NCBI GenBank assembly: GCA_024449915.1
Contig: JAMZAV010001430.1
Coordinates: 62,001 to 126,000 of the forward strand
DNA length: 64,000 nt
Reading direction: 5' to 3'
Origin: Sweltsa coloradensis
Lineage: Eukaryota; Arthropoda; Insecta; Plecoptera; Chloroperlidae
In this document: one piece after another, positions 43,839 through 55,585 of the stretch
How the letters are laid out: each line of letters starts with the position of its first letter
How positions within the stretch are numbered: the stretch's first letter is position 1
The notes under the pieces: model-generated
The model's database searches: none
What the model saw: only the letters and a program-made list of their open reading frames with translations
What the model was told of the DNA's origin: nothing
Translations under genes and position numbers: made by a program

Positions 43839-44412
43839 CTACGTCGTGGTCACCAATATTGTGGAAGAATGGGATCTCGCTTGTGCACTTGTGCACTTGA
43901 GCCCAATGCTTAACTTTCTTGGGCTTAAAAGGGCATTTACACACATAAAGACGGTTTTTGCAGGGTCCTTCTGTCGTAGGCTTTTCAGTTTATTTAATGC
44001 AGCCATTGTAGCACTTTTTAACACATCAACAACATTCGCCTTTGCCCTTGCGTTCAGTTGGGACAACTGAACACGTAACTCTTCTGGTACCTCGTCATGA
44101 GTCAGCCCTCGTAGCACAGTTGCAAACCCAACTTCAAGGTCGTCCAGGCGGTCGCACAATATATGCGCCTGTGGATAAGTGCTGCCTTCAAGATACACGA
44201 GAATGTTTACCATATTTCTACAATTCGTGGCGACAAACAGTGCTTGGTATTGAACTATTCCGATGTCAGCTGGGGTGCATTTTTGGAAGAATTGCACGCC
44301 AGCATTGTTTTCGTCTAGACTCTTTAGAAATAACACAATGTCATCGAGATGAGTGCTGACATAAAACGCGGCTTTAAACCAAGAGTTCCATCTAGTCACT
44401 AGAGGAATCGGG
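43839..44412 (-). pseudogene. hAT transposase middle region
   Basis: It opens LFPIPLVTRWNSWFKAAFYV, the conserved hAT 'P-(V)-TRWNSW' catalytic-region block, then STHLDDIVLFLKSL. The first ATG (44399) is not a real start, because the frame runs back to the LINE A insertion at 44413. It continues beyond that insertion at 44678. Confidence 0.85.
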
Positions 44413-44677
44413 AATAGTGTTTATTTATTTATTTATTTATTTATTATTTATTTAACGTCTATCCTATTCAGTTATAAAAACTGATTTACAAAGGAGGACA
44501 ACTAAATAAATCTAATTACATAGATGCAGAAACAACAATAAACTACATTTTTGTAAATATTTGAAATAGTAGCATTACAACAACAATGCATTTAAACACA
44601 ACAATTTTGGTAACAAATAAAAAAATATATTATATGCATTTAATGAATGAATCAAATATAAAAAAGGGTGTAGAATG
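44413..44677 (-). mobile_element. LINE A copy 1, only the 3' end
   Basis: 265 bp nearly identical to 45508-45767: an (AAAT)n tail at the low-coordinate side, then the 3' UTR. It is a severely 5'-truncated insertion into the hAT transposase gene. The short flanks GAATAGTG and GAATGTAGTG may be a decayed target duplication. The truncation point is where the purine-rich tract begins in the other copies. Confidence 0.8.
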
Positions 44678-44732
44678 GAATGTAGTGTGACTCTAGCCGG
44701 ATCATCGGGATACTTTTCTTCGAGAAACTTAA
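44678..44732 (-). pseudogene. hAT transposase fragment between two insertions
   Basis: The minus-strand frame gives KFLEEKYPDDPARVTL, which links NTRKRTTNYIK (59121 side) to FPIPLVTRWNSW (44412 side). The 50-odd bases are what remains between LINE A and the TTAA element. Confidence 0.75.
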
Positions 44733-44779
44733 GAGTCTGCAATAGCTTGAGAGTCGAAAACGTACATATTCTGGAGCGC

Positions 44780-45507
44780 CTAGGTTGGAAAGTATTGAAT
44801 CAAACGGAATCTGTTTTTTTCCTATCATTAGATCGAGACTTCAACTACTAATGTATACAAATACATCCTTTAGTTTTGTTCAAAATTTACCGCTAATTAG
44901 GTATGCAAAGTATCGAAATCTCGACAATGCCCTATGTCAAGCGATTTTCTGGAGCTCGTAGTACAGTGAATAATGAACAGATTGTCATCGGATTTTTTTG
45001 TTTTAGGAGAGGAAGAAATATACTAGACACCTAAACAATCACCTTCCCATATTTTGCGGTCAGTTTTGTAGTATCTTTAAGCCAAAGTGCTCCTTGCCAA
45101 ACCATCAAAACAGAGACGCAATAATTTATTTAAACAACGCAATTACATTAGGCTTGTTCTACATTGAAGTTCAGAGATGTATCTATGTACTAAAGTCAAA
45201 ATTTTTGTGTTTTCTTACCCGCGTTCCCTGAAAACCAAAGGCTAAATGTAGTTTATTTTCGCTGAAATGTGGCGTGTGTAGTAGCGTAACGTGGCGCCCT
45301 CTACCGAGCTCTGGGTTCGTCACGCCCGTAGCTCTCATATCAGTGCAGTAGGTGTCATCTAGAAGGGGCGAGTATTATGATTGGTGAAACTGAATATCCA
45401 GGTTTATCTGATGTTTTGCGATGCTCTGCCGATGCGCCATTGCAATTTATATGTTGATTAGTCATTGGTACCTATATCACTACTTATAGATTTTGATCTT
45501 TGTAAAT
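44780..45507. other. Non-coding part of TTAA element 3
   Basis: No ORF or repeat match recognised, apart from a slightly GC-richer patch at 45290-45370. Confidence 0.4.
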
Positions 45508-45512
45508 ATTTT

Positions 45513-45545
<33 letters not shown>

Positions 45546-47110
45546 GCCTATCCTATTCAGTTATAAAAACTGATTTACAAAGGAGGACAACTAAATAAAT
45601 CTAAGTACATAGATGCAGAAACAACAATAAACTACATTTTCGTAAATATTTGAAATAGTAGCATTACAACAACAATGCATTTAAACACAACAATTTTGGT
45701 AACAAATAAAAAAATATATTATATGCATTTAATGAATGAATGAAATATAAAAAAGGGTGTAGAATGAAAAGAAAAGAAAAGAAAGGGGAAAAAAAACAAA
45801 AGGAAAAAAGGAAGAAAAAAAAAACATTAAAAAAGAAAAACAAAAAGAAAAAAACTGATTTATTAGACGATCCCACTCAAACGAATATGAGGTTTGCCAA
45901 AAATCAGGAACAGAAAATCAGGGAGTATAATCAAAAACTTTCGCGGAAGAAACCACCGAACGGGAAATCTTTATTCTTGTGATCAATCTTCATTTTTGTG
46001 TTCAAATCTTGATAACATTTTAGTCCAAAAAATCTTGACTCATATATATAATTATATCAGATATATAATTATTTAAAATTGTTCATGTCAAACTGATCAC
46101 AGCAATGATACAGGACACCAAACTCAAGTTGCAAGCTCCATCAGTGGGCGGCAACCAGACAATCTAGGCAGAAAAATATAATTGAAAATACATTGTTTGT
46201 ATCATAAATCAAAGCAATAATGAACAAACAAAGAGAAAAGCAAAATCATTAACAAGAACTTATGAAGGTAAATTAACATTACACAAATACACAGACAATA
46301 ACCTACAAATAAATAGTAAAAATCAATTCTTTGCTCTTTGATTCATTATCATTGCTTCAATTTTACTTTTAAATTGTACAATTCCTAGATCAGTAAACTG
46401 GCTTCTAATATGTATCATAAGAAATTGAATTCCAATAGGATATGCCTCTGTACATAAATGACTTTCTAAATGCTTCAGAATTTAATCTAGGAACTTCCAA
46501 TGAGTTTATTAAAGTAGAATTTCTATCACGATCAACAATTTTAAAAATATTTGGTAGAATACCTAAAAACATACCTTTCAATACTTTGTATGTATTTACC
46601 AGCACGCTATACTTCATCCTCTCCTCAATCGTGAAACAATCAGACTGCAAATCTTGGCTCAAGGGAAATGAATCAAACAGATGGTCAATTCTCTTCTGAA
46701 GTACAACATACTCAGTAGAAGGTCTTACTGCCCAAACCACTAAGCAATAATCAATAACAGAGTGAATATAAGAATCTACAAGTAACCTCAACATTCTCTC
46801 AGTTACAAACCTCTTCATTCTACTTATAATTCCAATTACTGATGATACTTTATTACACACATATTCATAATGTTTCTTAAAATTTAAATTACAATCCAAG
46901 AAAATTCCAAGATATTTAAATTCATACACTCTAGAAATTAATTTACCATTACAATTTAACGTCAAATGAATATCATTCATGCTTCTATCATTAGCCTTAT
47001 GAAAAATCATAAAATTTGTTTTGCTATAATTAATATCAAGTTCCTGAGTTTTAAACCAATCATCCATCCTCTTTAGAACTTCTTGAAGACGTTTATATTG
47101 AATGTTTATA
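45508..47110 (-). mobile_element. LINE A copy 2 (5'-truncated non-LTR retrotransposon)
   Basis: On the minus strand it starts near 47110 inside an RT ORF and ends in an (AAAT)n tail at 45508-45542. The 3' UTR carries a long purine tract (45765-45856), then GTCCTCCTTTG with CAGTTTTTATAACTG close to the tail. The homologous copies at 44413 and 47181 end at the same tail, which fixes the 3' end. Confidence 0.85.
46405..47067 (-). pseudogene. LINE A RT C-terminal region (220 aa open frame)
   Basis: The frame runs back in frame to about 47105 (YKRLQEVLKRMDDWFKTQEL). It reads DINYSKTNFMIFHKAND, then YEFKYLGIFLDCNLNFKKHY and LRLLVDSYIHSVIDYCLVVW. 'N--KT--M-F', 'KYLGI-LD-NL-F--H' and the 'Y-S-IDY--VVW' block are RT motifs D/E and thumb of CR1/L2/Jockey-like LINEs. 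The YADD region lies upstream of the truncation. The ORF itself is intact, so the copy is fairly young. The clade is not decided. Confidence 0.82.
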
Positions 47111-47180
47111 CATATGGAGTTGTGTTTGCATCATGTCGTTCATTGTTTACTAAACTAAATCCCATTCTCAAATTAAAAAC

Positions 47181-48897
47181 TTTATTTTATTTTATTTTAT
47201 TTATTTATTTAACGTCTATCCTATTCAGTTATAAAAACTGATTTACAAAGGAGGACAACTAAATAAATCTAATTACATAGATGCAGACACAACAATGAAC
47301 TACATTTAGTAAATATTTGAAATAGTAATATTACAACAATGCATTAAATATTCAACAAATTTGATAACAAATAAAAAGGATATTAAATGCAATTTATGAA
47401 TGAATCGAATATATAAAAAAGGGGGTGGGGAATGAAAAGAAAAGAAAAAAGAAAAGAAAAGAAAAAAGAAAAGAAAAGAAAAAGAAAAGAAAAGAAAAAA
47501 GGAAAGGAAAAAAAAGAAAAAAAGAAAGGAAAAAAAAAACAAAAAAAAAACATTAATTGGATGAGCGAAGCGAAGACTTCAATTTCACCGACCCCCCAAA
47601 AAATTTAGCTCGGGTGTTTTTTTGTTTTTTTTTTGTTTTTTTTTTGTTTTTTTTTTGGCCGTCTGTTTGTTCGCTCTCTACCGGTAAACGGCATATGCGA
47701 TCTTGATGAAAATTTGACACGACCTTCGTTTTCTCTGAACTTAGACTTGCTACATTTTTGGGTACAATCAAAGAAATATTTCTCATGAATATCGTACTTT
47801 TACGATTTTTTCGATTTTAGTGCGATATTTTCGTGCTATTTGGGCCAATTCTGACCAAACGGGTGGGCCTACAACGTTCATATTCACATGGACATTAAGG
47901 TAATGGTAATGTATTGCTTTCTAAAAGAAAAAGTTGAAAAAGTTAGCCAGAATCGAGAGAAATAAAGCTTTTAATATACGTTTTTTGACTTTTTGTGCGA
48001 TATTTTCGTGCCATTTGGGCCAATTCTGACCAAACGGGTGGGCTTCAACGTTCATATTATACATGGACATTAAGGTTATGGTTATGTAGTACCTTTTGAA
48101 AGAAAAAGTGGAAAAATTTAGCCAGAATCCATAGAAATAAAGCTTTTAATACAAGTTTTTTACGGTAATAATACCAATTGACAAGAAACAAAAGAAACTT
48201 GACAACATTCACCTTCGATGCGTAGGCAGCAAAACAAAGCACTTGCAAAAGTAAAGATATCCCACGCAAACTAAAACCTTTAAAAAGCTCATCCATCAAC
48301 GCGGCGGGACTTTAGCGTTTTCCTAGTAATAAAAAAAAAAAAAACGAAAAGAAAAAACTGATTATTAAGACGATCCCATCTAACGAATATGAGGTTTGCC
48401 AAAAATAGAACAGCAAATCAGGAGTAATCAATCTTTCGCGGAAGAAACTCAGAACGCGAATCTTCATTCTTGTTCAACCATCATTCTTGTGTTCAAATCT
48501 TGATAACAATTTAGTGCAAAAGATCTTGACTCTATATATTAATTATATCAATAATTATATAATTATTAAAATTGTTCAAGTCAAAACTGATCACAGCAAT
48601 GTATACAGGACACCTAATCAAGTTGCAAGTTTCACCATTGGGCGGCAACCAGACAATTATGGCAGAAAAAATCAATTGAATATACATTGAAACATCAAAA
48701 ATCAAAGCATATGAACAAACAAAGAGAACACAAAATCATGAATATTAGAACGTATTAAATAATCATTACATAAACATAGAGACAATTGCCCACAAATAAT
48801 AGTAAAAATCATTTTTCTTTGTTCTTCGATTCTTATCATTCTCAATTGTACTTTTAAATTGTACTATTCCTAGCTCGTAAATTGGCTTATTATTCAT
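47181..48897 (-). mobile_element. LINE A copy 3, split by a HINE-like element
   Basis: The 3' tail and UTR are at 47181-47556. The segment 48327-48897 matches copy 2 from about 45840 to 46410. The two halves are separated by the HINE at 47557-48326. It is truncated at 48897, just past the ORF stop, where LINE B begins. Confidence 0.8.
47557..48326 (+). mobile_element. Helentron/HINE-like element, copy 6
   Basis: 5' TTGGATGAGCGAAGCGAAG after A, 3' GCTCATCCATCAACGCG plus GCGTTTTCCTAG before T. Its insertion point in LINE A copy 3 can be read against copy 2 (the ACATTAA context). It inserted without any duplicated bases that I can see, as expected for rolling-circle elements. The interior has two subrepeats with TTAGCCAGAATC. 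Confidence 0.72.
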
Positions 48898-48976
48898 CTA
48901 ATCCAAGCTTTCTTTGCTCTCATCTCCCCATCAAGTTACTCCATTTGATCCTGCTGGGAATGATTGCTCAAACTCT

Positions 48977-50182
48977 CTACTGTGTATTCTGCACCCCTGC
49001 ATTCCTTCTCCTGGTGTTGCTGATCCATCGTGTATATATGCAGCCACTCCTTCTCTGGGTTTCTTTGTGAATAAATCTTAGTGCCAGACTTCTCATATGC
49101 TCCTCTTGATAGTTCTTCTTTTTCTCTTGTATTCCTTCAATATTTAGTTGATGGTTTACTTCCAATGATGACATATGAATGTTTGGTTTTCCTATTTCTT
49201 GTCTGTTTTCAGTTATCACTTCCCCCACTAACTTTCCCACTACATTTCTAGCTTCAGTTATGAATGTTTTTTGTGTTTTAAGGCCTTCTTGGGGATCTCT
49301 GTCCCAATAATCTACATCCAAGCGAACCATTTTTTCGTACAGGCTTCCAGCTGCTACATTTCTCCTTGCTTCCAGTGGTGGGACTTCAGCTACTGTTTCC
49401 ATTGCGGTGATAGGTGTGGTTTTCACTCCTCCTGTTATGATCCTCAGGGCTTTATTTTGGATAATGTTGAGCTTGTCCAAGTGTGTTTTTGAAGTGTTAA
49501 TCAACATGGCATTTCCATATTCCAACACTGGACGTATGTATGTTTTGTATGTCGTAGATAGTGTATTGACATTGGCTCCCCAAGTTACCCCTGATATTCT
49601 TTTCAGTAAGCCTAGTCTTTTATTACTTAATTGGCACATTCTGTCGATATGGCTAGACATCGTCATTTTCTTATCCATCATTACGCCAAGATAGATTGGG
49701 TCTTCTTCGTATTTTAAGCTTACTCCTTTGTATTTTAGGCTCCCTGTTGTACAATAATTGTATACTGTTTTTGTTTCATTCACTACCATCCCATTTTCCC
49801 TGGTCCATTCTTCTAATGCTTGCAATGCCTTGTTCATTTCTACCTCCATTTTCTGTACGTCTCTGTCACTACACCAAAGCACCACATCATCCGCAAATAA
49901 CTTGATCTTTACCTCGCTTCTTTCCTGTATATATTGCGCCAAGTCGTTTATATATATCAGGAAGTAAGTAGGGCTTGTTACTGCCCCTTGTGGTACTCCT
50001 GCCTTGGTTTTTCTATACCGTGATCGTTTGTTGTTGCATCTTACTCTTATATATCTCTGACTTAGAAAGTTTTTACTCCATCTGTATATGTTGTGTGGTA
50101 CTCCCATCTCTTTCATCTTTTTTAAAAGTATTTCTCTATCTACTATATCAAATGCAGTCTTAAAATCAACATAAACTACCAA
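48977..50182 (-). pseudogene. LINE B RT core and C-terminus (401 aa)
   Basis: Long open frame: VVYVDFKTAFDIVDREILL (motif A), AGVPQGAVTSPTYFLIYIND (motif B), KLFADDVVLW (motif C, catalytic FADD), NETKT and YLGVMMDKKMTMSSHIDR. The tail has TTYKTYIRPVLEYGNAML and LDKLNIIQNKALRIITGG, common to I/R1/Jockey-group LINEs. The ORF is open for 401 residues, so decay is slight. One frameshift near 50180 separates it from the next piece. Confidence 0.88.
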
Positions 50183-50494
50183 ATGTAGATAACTTCTTAT
50201 TAAACCCTTCCTTATCCTGCTGCAAGTATGCCACCTGGTCTAGTGTCCCTCTGTTCTGCCTAAAACCTGCCTGCTCCTTTGCCAACACTTCATTCGATTC
50301 TGAAAATGTTTTTAGCCTATAGTTGACCATATGCTCCATTGTTTTAGCCATCATCGATGTTAAGGCTATTGGCCTGTAGCTTTCGACTTTTGAGCTATCC
50401 TTCCCATTTTTCAGCAGTGGTATTATCTCTGCTTTCCTCCATATATCAGGAATATTGTATTTCCAGATGTTATTCAAGAGATTTAGTATTGCAC
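50166..50494 (-). pseudogene. LINE B RT N-terminal part
   Basis: ILNLLNNIWKYNIPDIWRKA, then ESYRPIALTSMMAKTMEHMV and LAKEQAGFRQNRGTLDQV, the RT motifs 1-2 ('YRPI-L', 'Q-GFR--R-T-D'). The open frame seems to extend to 50603, but the part above 50494 belongs to the inserted segment. Confidence 0.82.
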
Positions 50495-52444
50495 TATAAC
50501 TTACATCCACCTCTTTAGCAAACAAAAGCCCCACTGAAGGTGTTAGTGACGACTTACACTTAGTTCGCACCTGTCGGATGCAAGTTAGCGGTAGAAGTTG
50601 CACGGGTAGCTAGCCTGAATACCTGTCTATCGGTCAATGAATCTCACAACCGCAGAAAACATCGAGGAAACACAAAACAACGTGCGGAGGGATAACCCTC
50701 GACCCTGGGGAGAGAAGCCCCAGGCGACCGGCGGACTTACCGTGGGCTCCTGCCCTCTCTGGTGGTGTGCGCGTGACCTGGCTGTGGCTCCCGTCCTCCT
50801 GTTTTTGGGTGGCGCTCGTACTTAAAACTAGTCTTATTTGAAAGTCGGGTTTGTAAATCTAAGGGATGGCTGAAGGCAATAAAATCATAGCAAAGTGCAT
50901 GCTCATAGGAAATGCAACAGGTTGTATGAGGGGAAAGAGGTTCCCTTAGACAACTTAAACTGGCTTGGAATTCACTTGCGTAATTATTAGGCACAATGGA
51001 AATTACAGTTTACATTTATAGTTGATGGAATAAAGATTTTTAAAAAAAATGATTCTACGATTGGATCCAATCTACAAATACCTTGGTTGTTGGGTTACCC
51101 GATGGCCATCTTAAAATACTGAATTACAAAGATTGAATTTTCTACTCAACACTAATCGGCGACGTCGTTGTATGTCGTGGAGGTGCCGAGCCGATGGTCG
51201 GCGGTCGACGCGACGAGGTGTCTTGAGGTTTGGCGCGCAAAGCGTTGGCGCGACGCCGGCGTCCCTGACGAGAGGCGGCGACCTCGGAAGCGTCGTCGTT
51301 TCTGGAGATAGCACCTCACTTCACGTGATAACACACGTGGGACTTCGACTTCGACCCCGGTAGTGGTGAACACTTCTTGCTTCGCATGCCCTAAGGCTTA
51401 TCTCGACGGTATGGCCTTGTGTGGTGGCCACCCGCTCTCGGAGGGGAGGGCTTGACCCATGTTGCTAGGTCTGTCGTCGAGTAGGACAAAGGAAAAAGGT
51501 AGTGCTGACAAGGTATTTGTTTTAGGTTATAGCGTGTTGAACTGGCTCTGGACAAGGAATATACGTTAGAGTAGCCATTGTAGTAGCGGTCGTCGTAGTT
51601 ATAGGTGGAGTCCGGAGCGTCACCACATGCTAAGTGGTTTACGTCGCAAACGCGGGCACTCGCGGGAATTTAATAAATTCGTAAAACTTCTACTTATACA
51701 GGCCTACTAAAGAGACCTCTCCTTACACTGTGTAGGATTACTTTATGCCCCATGGCGATAAGGTGAGCACCACTGGCTTCAACAACACACGATTTTGAAC
51801 AACACTTGCTCCCGCACTGCTTACGCACTGGACTCCCACACTTGACTGATGCGAAGACGCTGCTTCCCCACGCCAACTTTCCCTCTGTTTCTCCTACCCC
51901 ATCACGTGACCTCGACACTTGTCACGGCCAGGGTGATTGGCAGATGAGGACGTTAGGCGAGCGGCTAGGCCAATAGCCTACCGTCTTACGTGGCCTACAC
52001 TTAGGCTTTAGCGCGGGCTCCAGCTATGGAAAATTCCATCCTCAGACTTGTGACGTTTACTTCCCTTTGGTGTGGCTGGTTTCATGTCCAGTACCCCTCT
52101 CTCGCATTCCTGAGCTCCCCACCCTGTCTTCGACGATGCAAACTGGGTTGTTTTGCTCACTGGCTGACGTTCCTAAAGCCTGGGTTAAATCCCGTGCAAT
52201 GCACACTTTACCTTGCCTCACTTGAAAACCTGATTACCAAGCATACACAGTACCTCGTTGGCTGTGTATTGCACACATATTTAATTACCATTAATTTAAT
52301 TACACGTTAATCGAAAATATAAGACCCAACGTGATTACACGAAGGTAGCCAGGTGGCTAAATGAACATTTACATTTTATACTTTTAATTGCAAAAAAAAC
52401 AAAATTCCTACTGATGGTAGGCTTTGAAAGGGTGGTATGCTACA
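50495..52444 (-). mobile_element. Putative solo LTR, about 1.95 kb, inside LINE B
   Basis: The 4-bp duplication GCAC flanks it (50491-50494 and 52445-52448). On the minus strand it begins TGTAGCATACCACC and ends GATGTAAGTTATA. The first six bases match the segment at 15626 (TGTAGC), and the ends GTTATA/GTTACA also agree. No ORF. The GC content (50600-51700) is higher than the surroundings. The class is not proven; it might instead be another element with a 4- or 5-bp duplication. Confidence 0.6.
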
Positions 52445-53976
52445 GCACTTTTACCTTCCTTGCCAAGGTTCTTTAGAAATTCTGGGTATATCAGGTCGAC
52501 TCCTGGTGATTTTTTAATTTTAAGCCTTCTTAGTGCTTCTTCCAATTTGCTCACTATGAAAGGTGAGATATATGGGTCTTCTATGTCATCCACAAATTTT
52601 TGGAATTCTACTTTAGTGTGCTTATTTTTCTTTGGTTTTGCTTGTTTAGCTTGAAATTCACATATCACTTCTGCTTTCCTCTTATCATCGTGTATTTCTT
52701 CTCCATTGTGTACTAATAACTCATTTTTGTTTGATCTTTTTTCTTGGTTATTTAATTTAGAGAAGAATGTATGTGCCCTTTTCCCGTCCTTTTGGTAATC
52801 AATATTTTCTACAAATTCTTCTAATGCTCTCTTTTTGCTCTCGAGTATGGCCCTTTTTAGTTTTGCTTGTCTTTTCCTTAGCTCTATCATATCTTCCATG
52901 TTTTGTGTTTTCTCAGCCTTCTTCCTTGCTTCATCTCTCTGATCTTTGAGCACTGAGAGTTCATTGTTCCAAAATGGTTTAAACCGTTTTACTTTGCCTC
53001 TAGGTATATGTTTTTCAGCTGCATCCTGTATTATTTTTATTATTTGTGCATTCTCCCTATCTATGTCCTCTTCAGCCTCCCTCTCGTCAAATGCCTTTTC
53101 TGTGTCTTGTTTAAACCCTCTCCAATTTGCCTTTTTGAAATTCCATGTGCACTTTGTATCCTCTTCCTCTTTGTTTCCCTTTTCTCTAGTGACTAATATC
53201 ATTTTATGACCTGCTCCAGTAGGGGATTCCAGATTTTCTTGTTTAACCTCTTCTTGTAGATTGGCATGGGTAAAAACTAGATCGGGTCTTGACAGGTCTC
53301 CTTTGTATGACAGAAAAGTGAATGGTTCCTCTGCATTTACCAATATTAGCGGATTGCTGTCTACATATTCTTCTAAAATAGATCCTACTCGTGTCGTTTG
53401 TTTATAATTCCAAAGTGTGTTTGGTGCGTTAAAATCCCCAATTAAAATTGCATTGCTGTCTATATCGACTAAGTCTAGTAGTTTTGTTTCATTTCTGGGT
53501 GGGTTATATACAATGATGAATTTTGTCTTGGTGCCATTTTTCCATATTTCCATTTGAACAATCTTGATTTTGTCGTTCACCTCCATTGCGTGTATTTCTT
53601 TGAAACGGCAAGTGATCCCCACCCAGACACCAACTAGGATGCCTGAAGAGATTCTCCTTTGTCTTTTTAGTTTGTACATCGTAAATCCTTGTGTATAAGC
53701 TTCGTCATTTTTATAGTCTTCAGTAATAGCACCTGCTTCCGTTATTGCGAATGTGTCCACATTTCTATCAGCGATTACTTTTTTAAATTCAACATACTTA
53801 TCTTTGGTGATTCCACCAGCGTTCCAGAATAAGAATGTACATTTATTGCCCCTAGAGGGGCATTTTGTTCTATCCATCTTCCTATTAGACTTATCTCTCC
53901 GGTTATCAAGCGCTGGCATCCTTGTTGTCAGTCGTTTCGCATAAGCCAGGGGGCACGTGAAAGAGTTTTTAAACAC
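52445..53976 (-). pseudogene. LINE B endonuclease (APE-type) and linker
   Basis: Open frame of about 510 residues read downward from 53976. The APE endonuclease begins CTFLFWNAGGITKDKYVEFK, with the catalytic block IGDFNAPNTLW (motif 'GDFN-H/N--W') and DLVFTHANL, and ends TGAGHKMILV (SDH-like motif replaced by GAGHK). A long lysine-rich linker (KRFKPFWNNELSVLKDQRDE) and a SPGVDLIYPEFLKNLG block lead into RT. The last residues YHPFKAYHQ belong to the inserted segment. Function: nicking target DNA for target-primed reverse transcription. Confidence 0.85.
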
Positions 53977-54030
53977 TAAATACTCTTTGCGGACGCGACT
54001 GACTTCACCCCCCTCCTACATATAGTTCTT

Positions 54031-54464
54031 CATTGTGTTGCTTGAAAGCTATTTTATGTGATAGTACACGGTGAGATTATTCTAGATATAGAACAGAAAA
54101 CCACTGCATCGACAAAATTATCAGGAGACCCTGATTATCTGGCATGTACAGACATCAAACTATGTTATCGAGAGCCTATGGGGACCAATTGTGCTGTGAT
54201 ATGTGATTTAATTTTATCAGTTTCCTCTGGGGTATGTGGAATCTTTGAATTTGGTGGAATGTTGGGTAAACCCAACCTATGATATCGATAACCCTACAAG
54301 AACTAACTCAAACTAAACAGTTGACTAAGTGAAGTGATAAAGTGAAGTTCTGTAAAGTTGGTGTCCAAAATGAAGATGGGAAGAAAAGTGGCAAGAAAAA
54401 AAGGAAAGTGACCGAGATATTAAGGGAATTAGCCAAAGCGAAGTAAAAGCGACACCGGTAAGAT
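54031..54464. other. Non-coding DNA, nothing recognised
   Basis: A 74-residue frame at 54058-54282 has no family features. Confidence 0.4.
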
Positions 54465-54585
54465 AATAATTATATATTTTATGGTAATCAATCCAGAAAT
54501 GACAAAATCTATCTCAGCGAAGTATCGAACCCCAAGTCTCCCAATTGCCGATCGGGTGCTATACCGCTAAGCTACCGACACGACT
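54465..54585 (-). repeat. tRNA-derived SINE E, copy 1
   Basis: Minus strand: GGTAGCTTAGCGGTATAGC (A box), GGGGTTCGATAC (B box), then the body GAGATAGATTTTGTCATTTC and TGGATTGATTACCA. The head resembles tRNA-Ala or tRNA-Cys. The same head and body recur at 55415-55535, and the body with B box recurs at 54640. Confidence 0.65.
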
Positions 54586-54639
54586 TACTTCATAACATCT
54601 GGATTGTTGGTGCATTGTAGAACTGAATAGACCGTGGTT

Positions 54640-54700
54640 CGATACCCCGCTGAGATGGATAATTATAATTTCTGGGTTGATTTCCATAAAATCAGTTACA
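54640..54700 (+). repeat. SINE E, copy 2 (partial, opposite strand)
   Basis: GTGGTTCGATACCCCGCTG, then GATGGATAATTATAATTTC and GGGTTGATTTCCAT: the B box and body of SINE E without the A box. It lies tail-out to copy 1, about 60 bp away. Confidence 0.6.
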
Positions 54701-55414
54701 CCTGCGGGAGAGTTTCCCGATTTAATTATGAAATTGAGAAAGTATATTATTGTTTGTCATTCCATTCTATTATGAGAAGAACATACTGCACATGTTATAT
54801 GCAATGTCAGCGCATGCATACTTATTTTAGAGTATCTAGACATCCCGAAACATCCTCTTATATCTTTTCTTTTCTTTGGTATATATCTTTATATTCTAAT
54901 CAATATTCGTAGGCTATACAAATAATTGACTTTAGTCACTACCCTGTACACACTTGTAGAAAAATGTCTTCAAGCTGTGTTGCTCATAAGTAGGGCTCGG
55001 AGTTTTATGTGCTTAAAAACGTCAAAATATGTGCTTAAATATACAAAAATATTTGCTTAAAAATAGGTACAAATTGTGGACCTGTCATGTTTTTCACTGT
55101 AATAACAAAAAGATTGCATAATAGTGTTTTATTGTATGTTTTATGATGTACATTTAGCTCTAAATGAACAAACAGCCACTCCCATTTTTATGGATTAATC
55201 TACCATCACCTACTACGTCTTTACGAGCCCGGAGCCATTACATAAATATTTCTCTTGAAAAACCAAGGGTATTTTTTCGTTTTTTGTTGTGTTTTTTGTC
55301 TGTTGCGAGCAGTGGCGTAAACAGGAGGGGGGGGAGAGAGGGGGGGCGACCGCCACCCCACCCCCTTAAATTTGGTGTAGGGGCCAGGGGGGCACAACCG
55401 CACAATTATTTTTC

Positions 55415-55536
55415 ATAATTTGGTATTTTTTTATGGAAATCAATCCCGAAATTAAAAAATCCATCCCAGCGGGGTATCGAACCCCGTCCTCCCAATTGCA
55501 GGTCGAGTGCTTTAACCCTAAGCTATTTTATATATA

Positions 55537-55581
<45 letters not shown>
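55415..55581 (-). repeat. SINE E, copy 3, next to an (ATT)n run
   Basis: Minus strand: TAGCTTAGGGTTAAAGC, GACCTGCAATTGGG, GGGGTTCGATACCCC and the GGGATGGATTTTTTAATTTC body. The head side abuts (ATT)n at 55537-55581. Confidence 0.65.

Positions 55582-55585
<4 letters not shown>

Larger units (their letters stand above)
48898..54030 (-). mobile_element. LINE B (APE-type non-LTR retrotransposon), split by a putative solo LTR
   Basis: Endonuclease at 52600-53976 and RT at 48977-50494, both minus. The frame closes exactly (KSA then ILNLLNNIW) when 50495-52444 and one GCAC are removed. Together they form an ORF2-like protein of about 1000 residues. Limits are approximate. The 5' UTR may reach about 54030. 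Confidence 0.85.

Noticed and set aside
45664..45982. Lysine-rich ORF (+) and its phenylalanine-rich shadow (-)
   Set aside because: Translation of the purine tract in the LINE A 3' UTR.
50637..51373. Arginine-rich ORFs on both strands
   Set aside because: They lie in a GC-rich part of the putative solo LTR, and open frames on both strands reflect composition.
55319..55400. CAGTGGCGTAAAC followed by a G-run as a hAT-type end
   Set aside because: No matching inverted end or 8-bp duplication was found.
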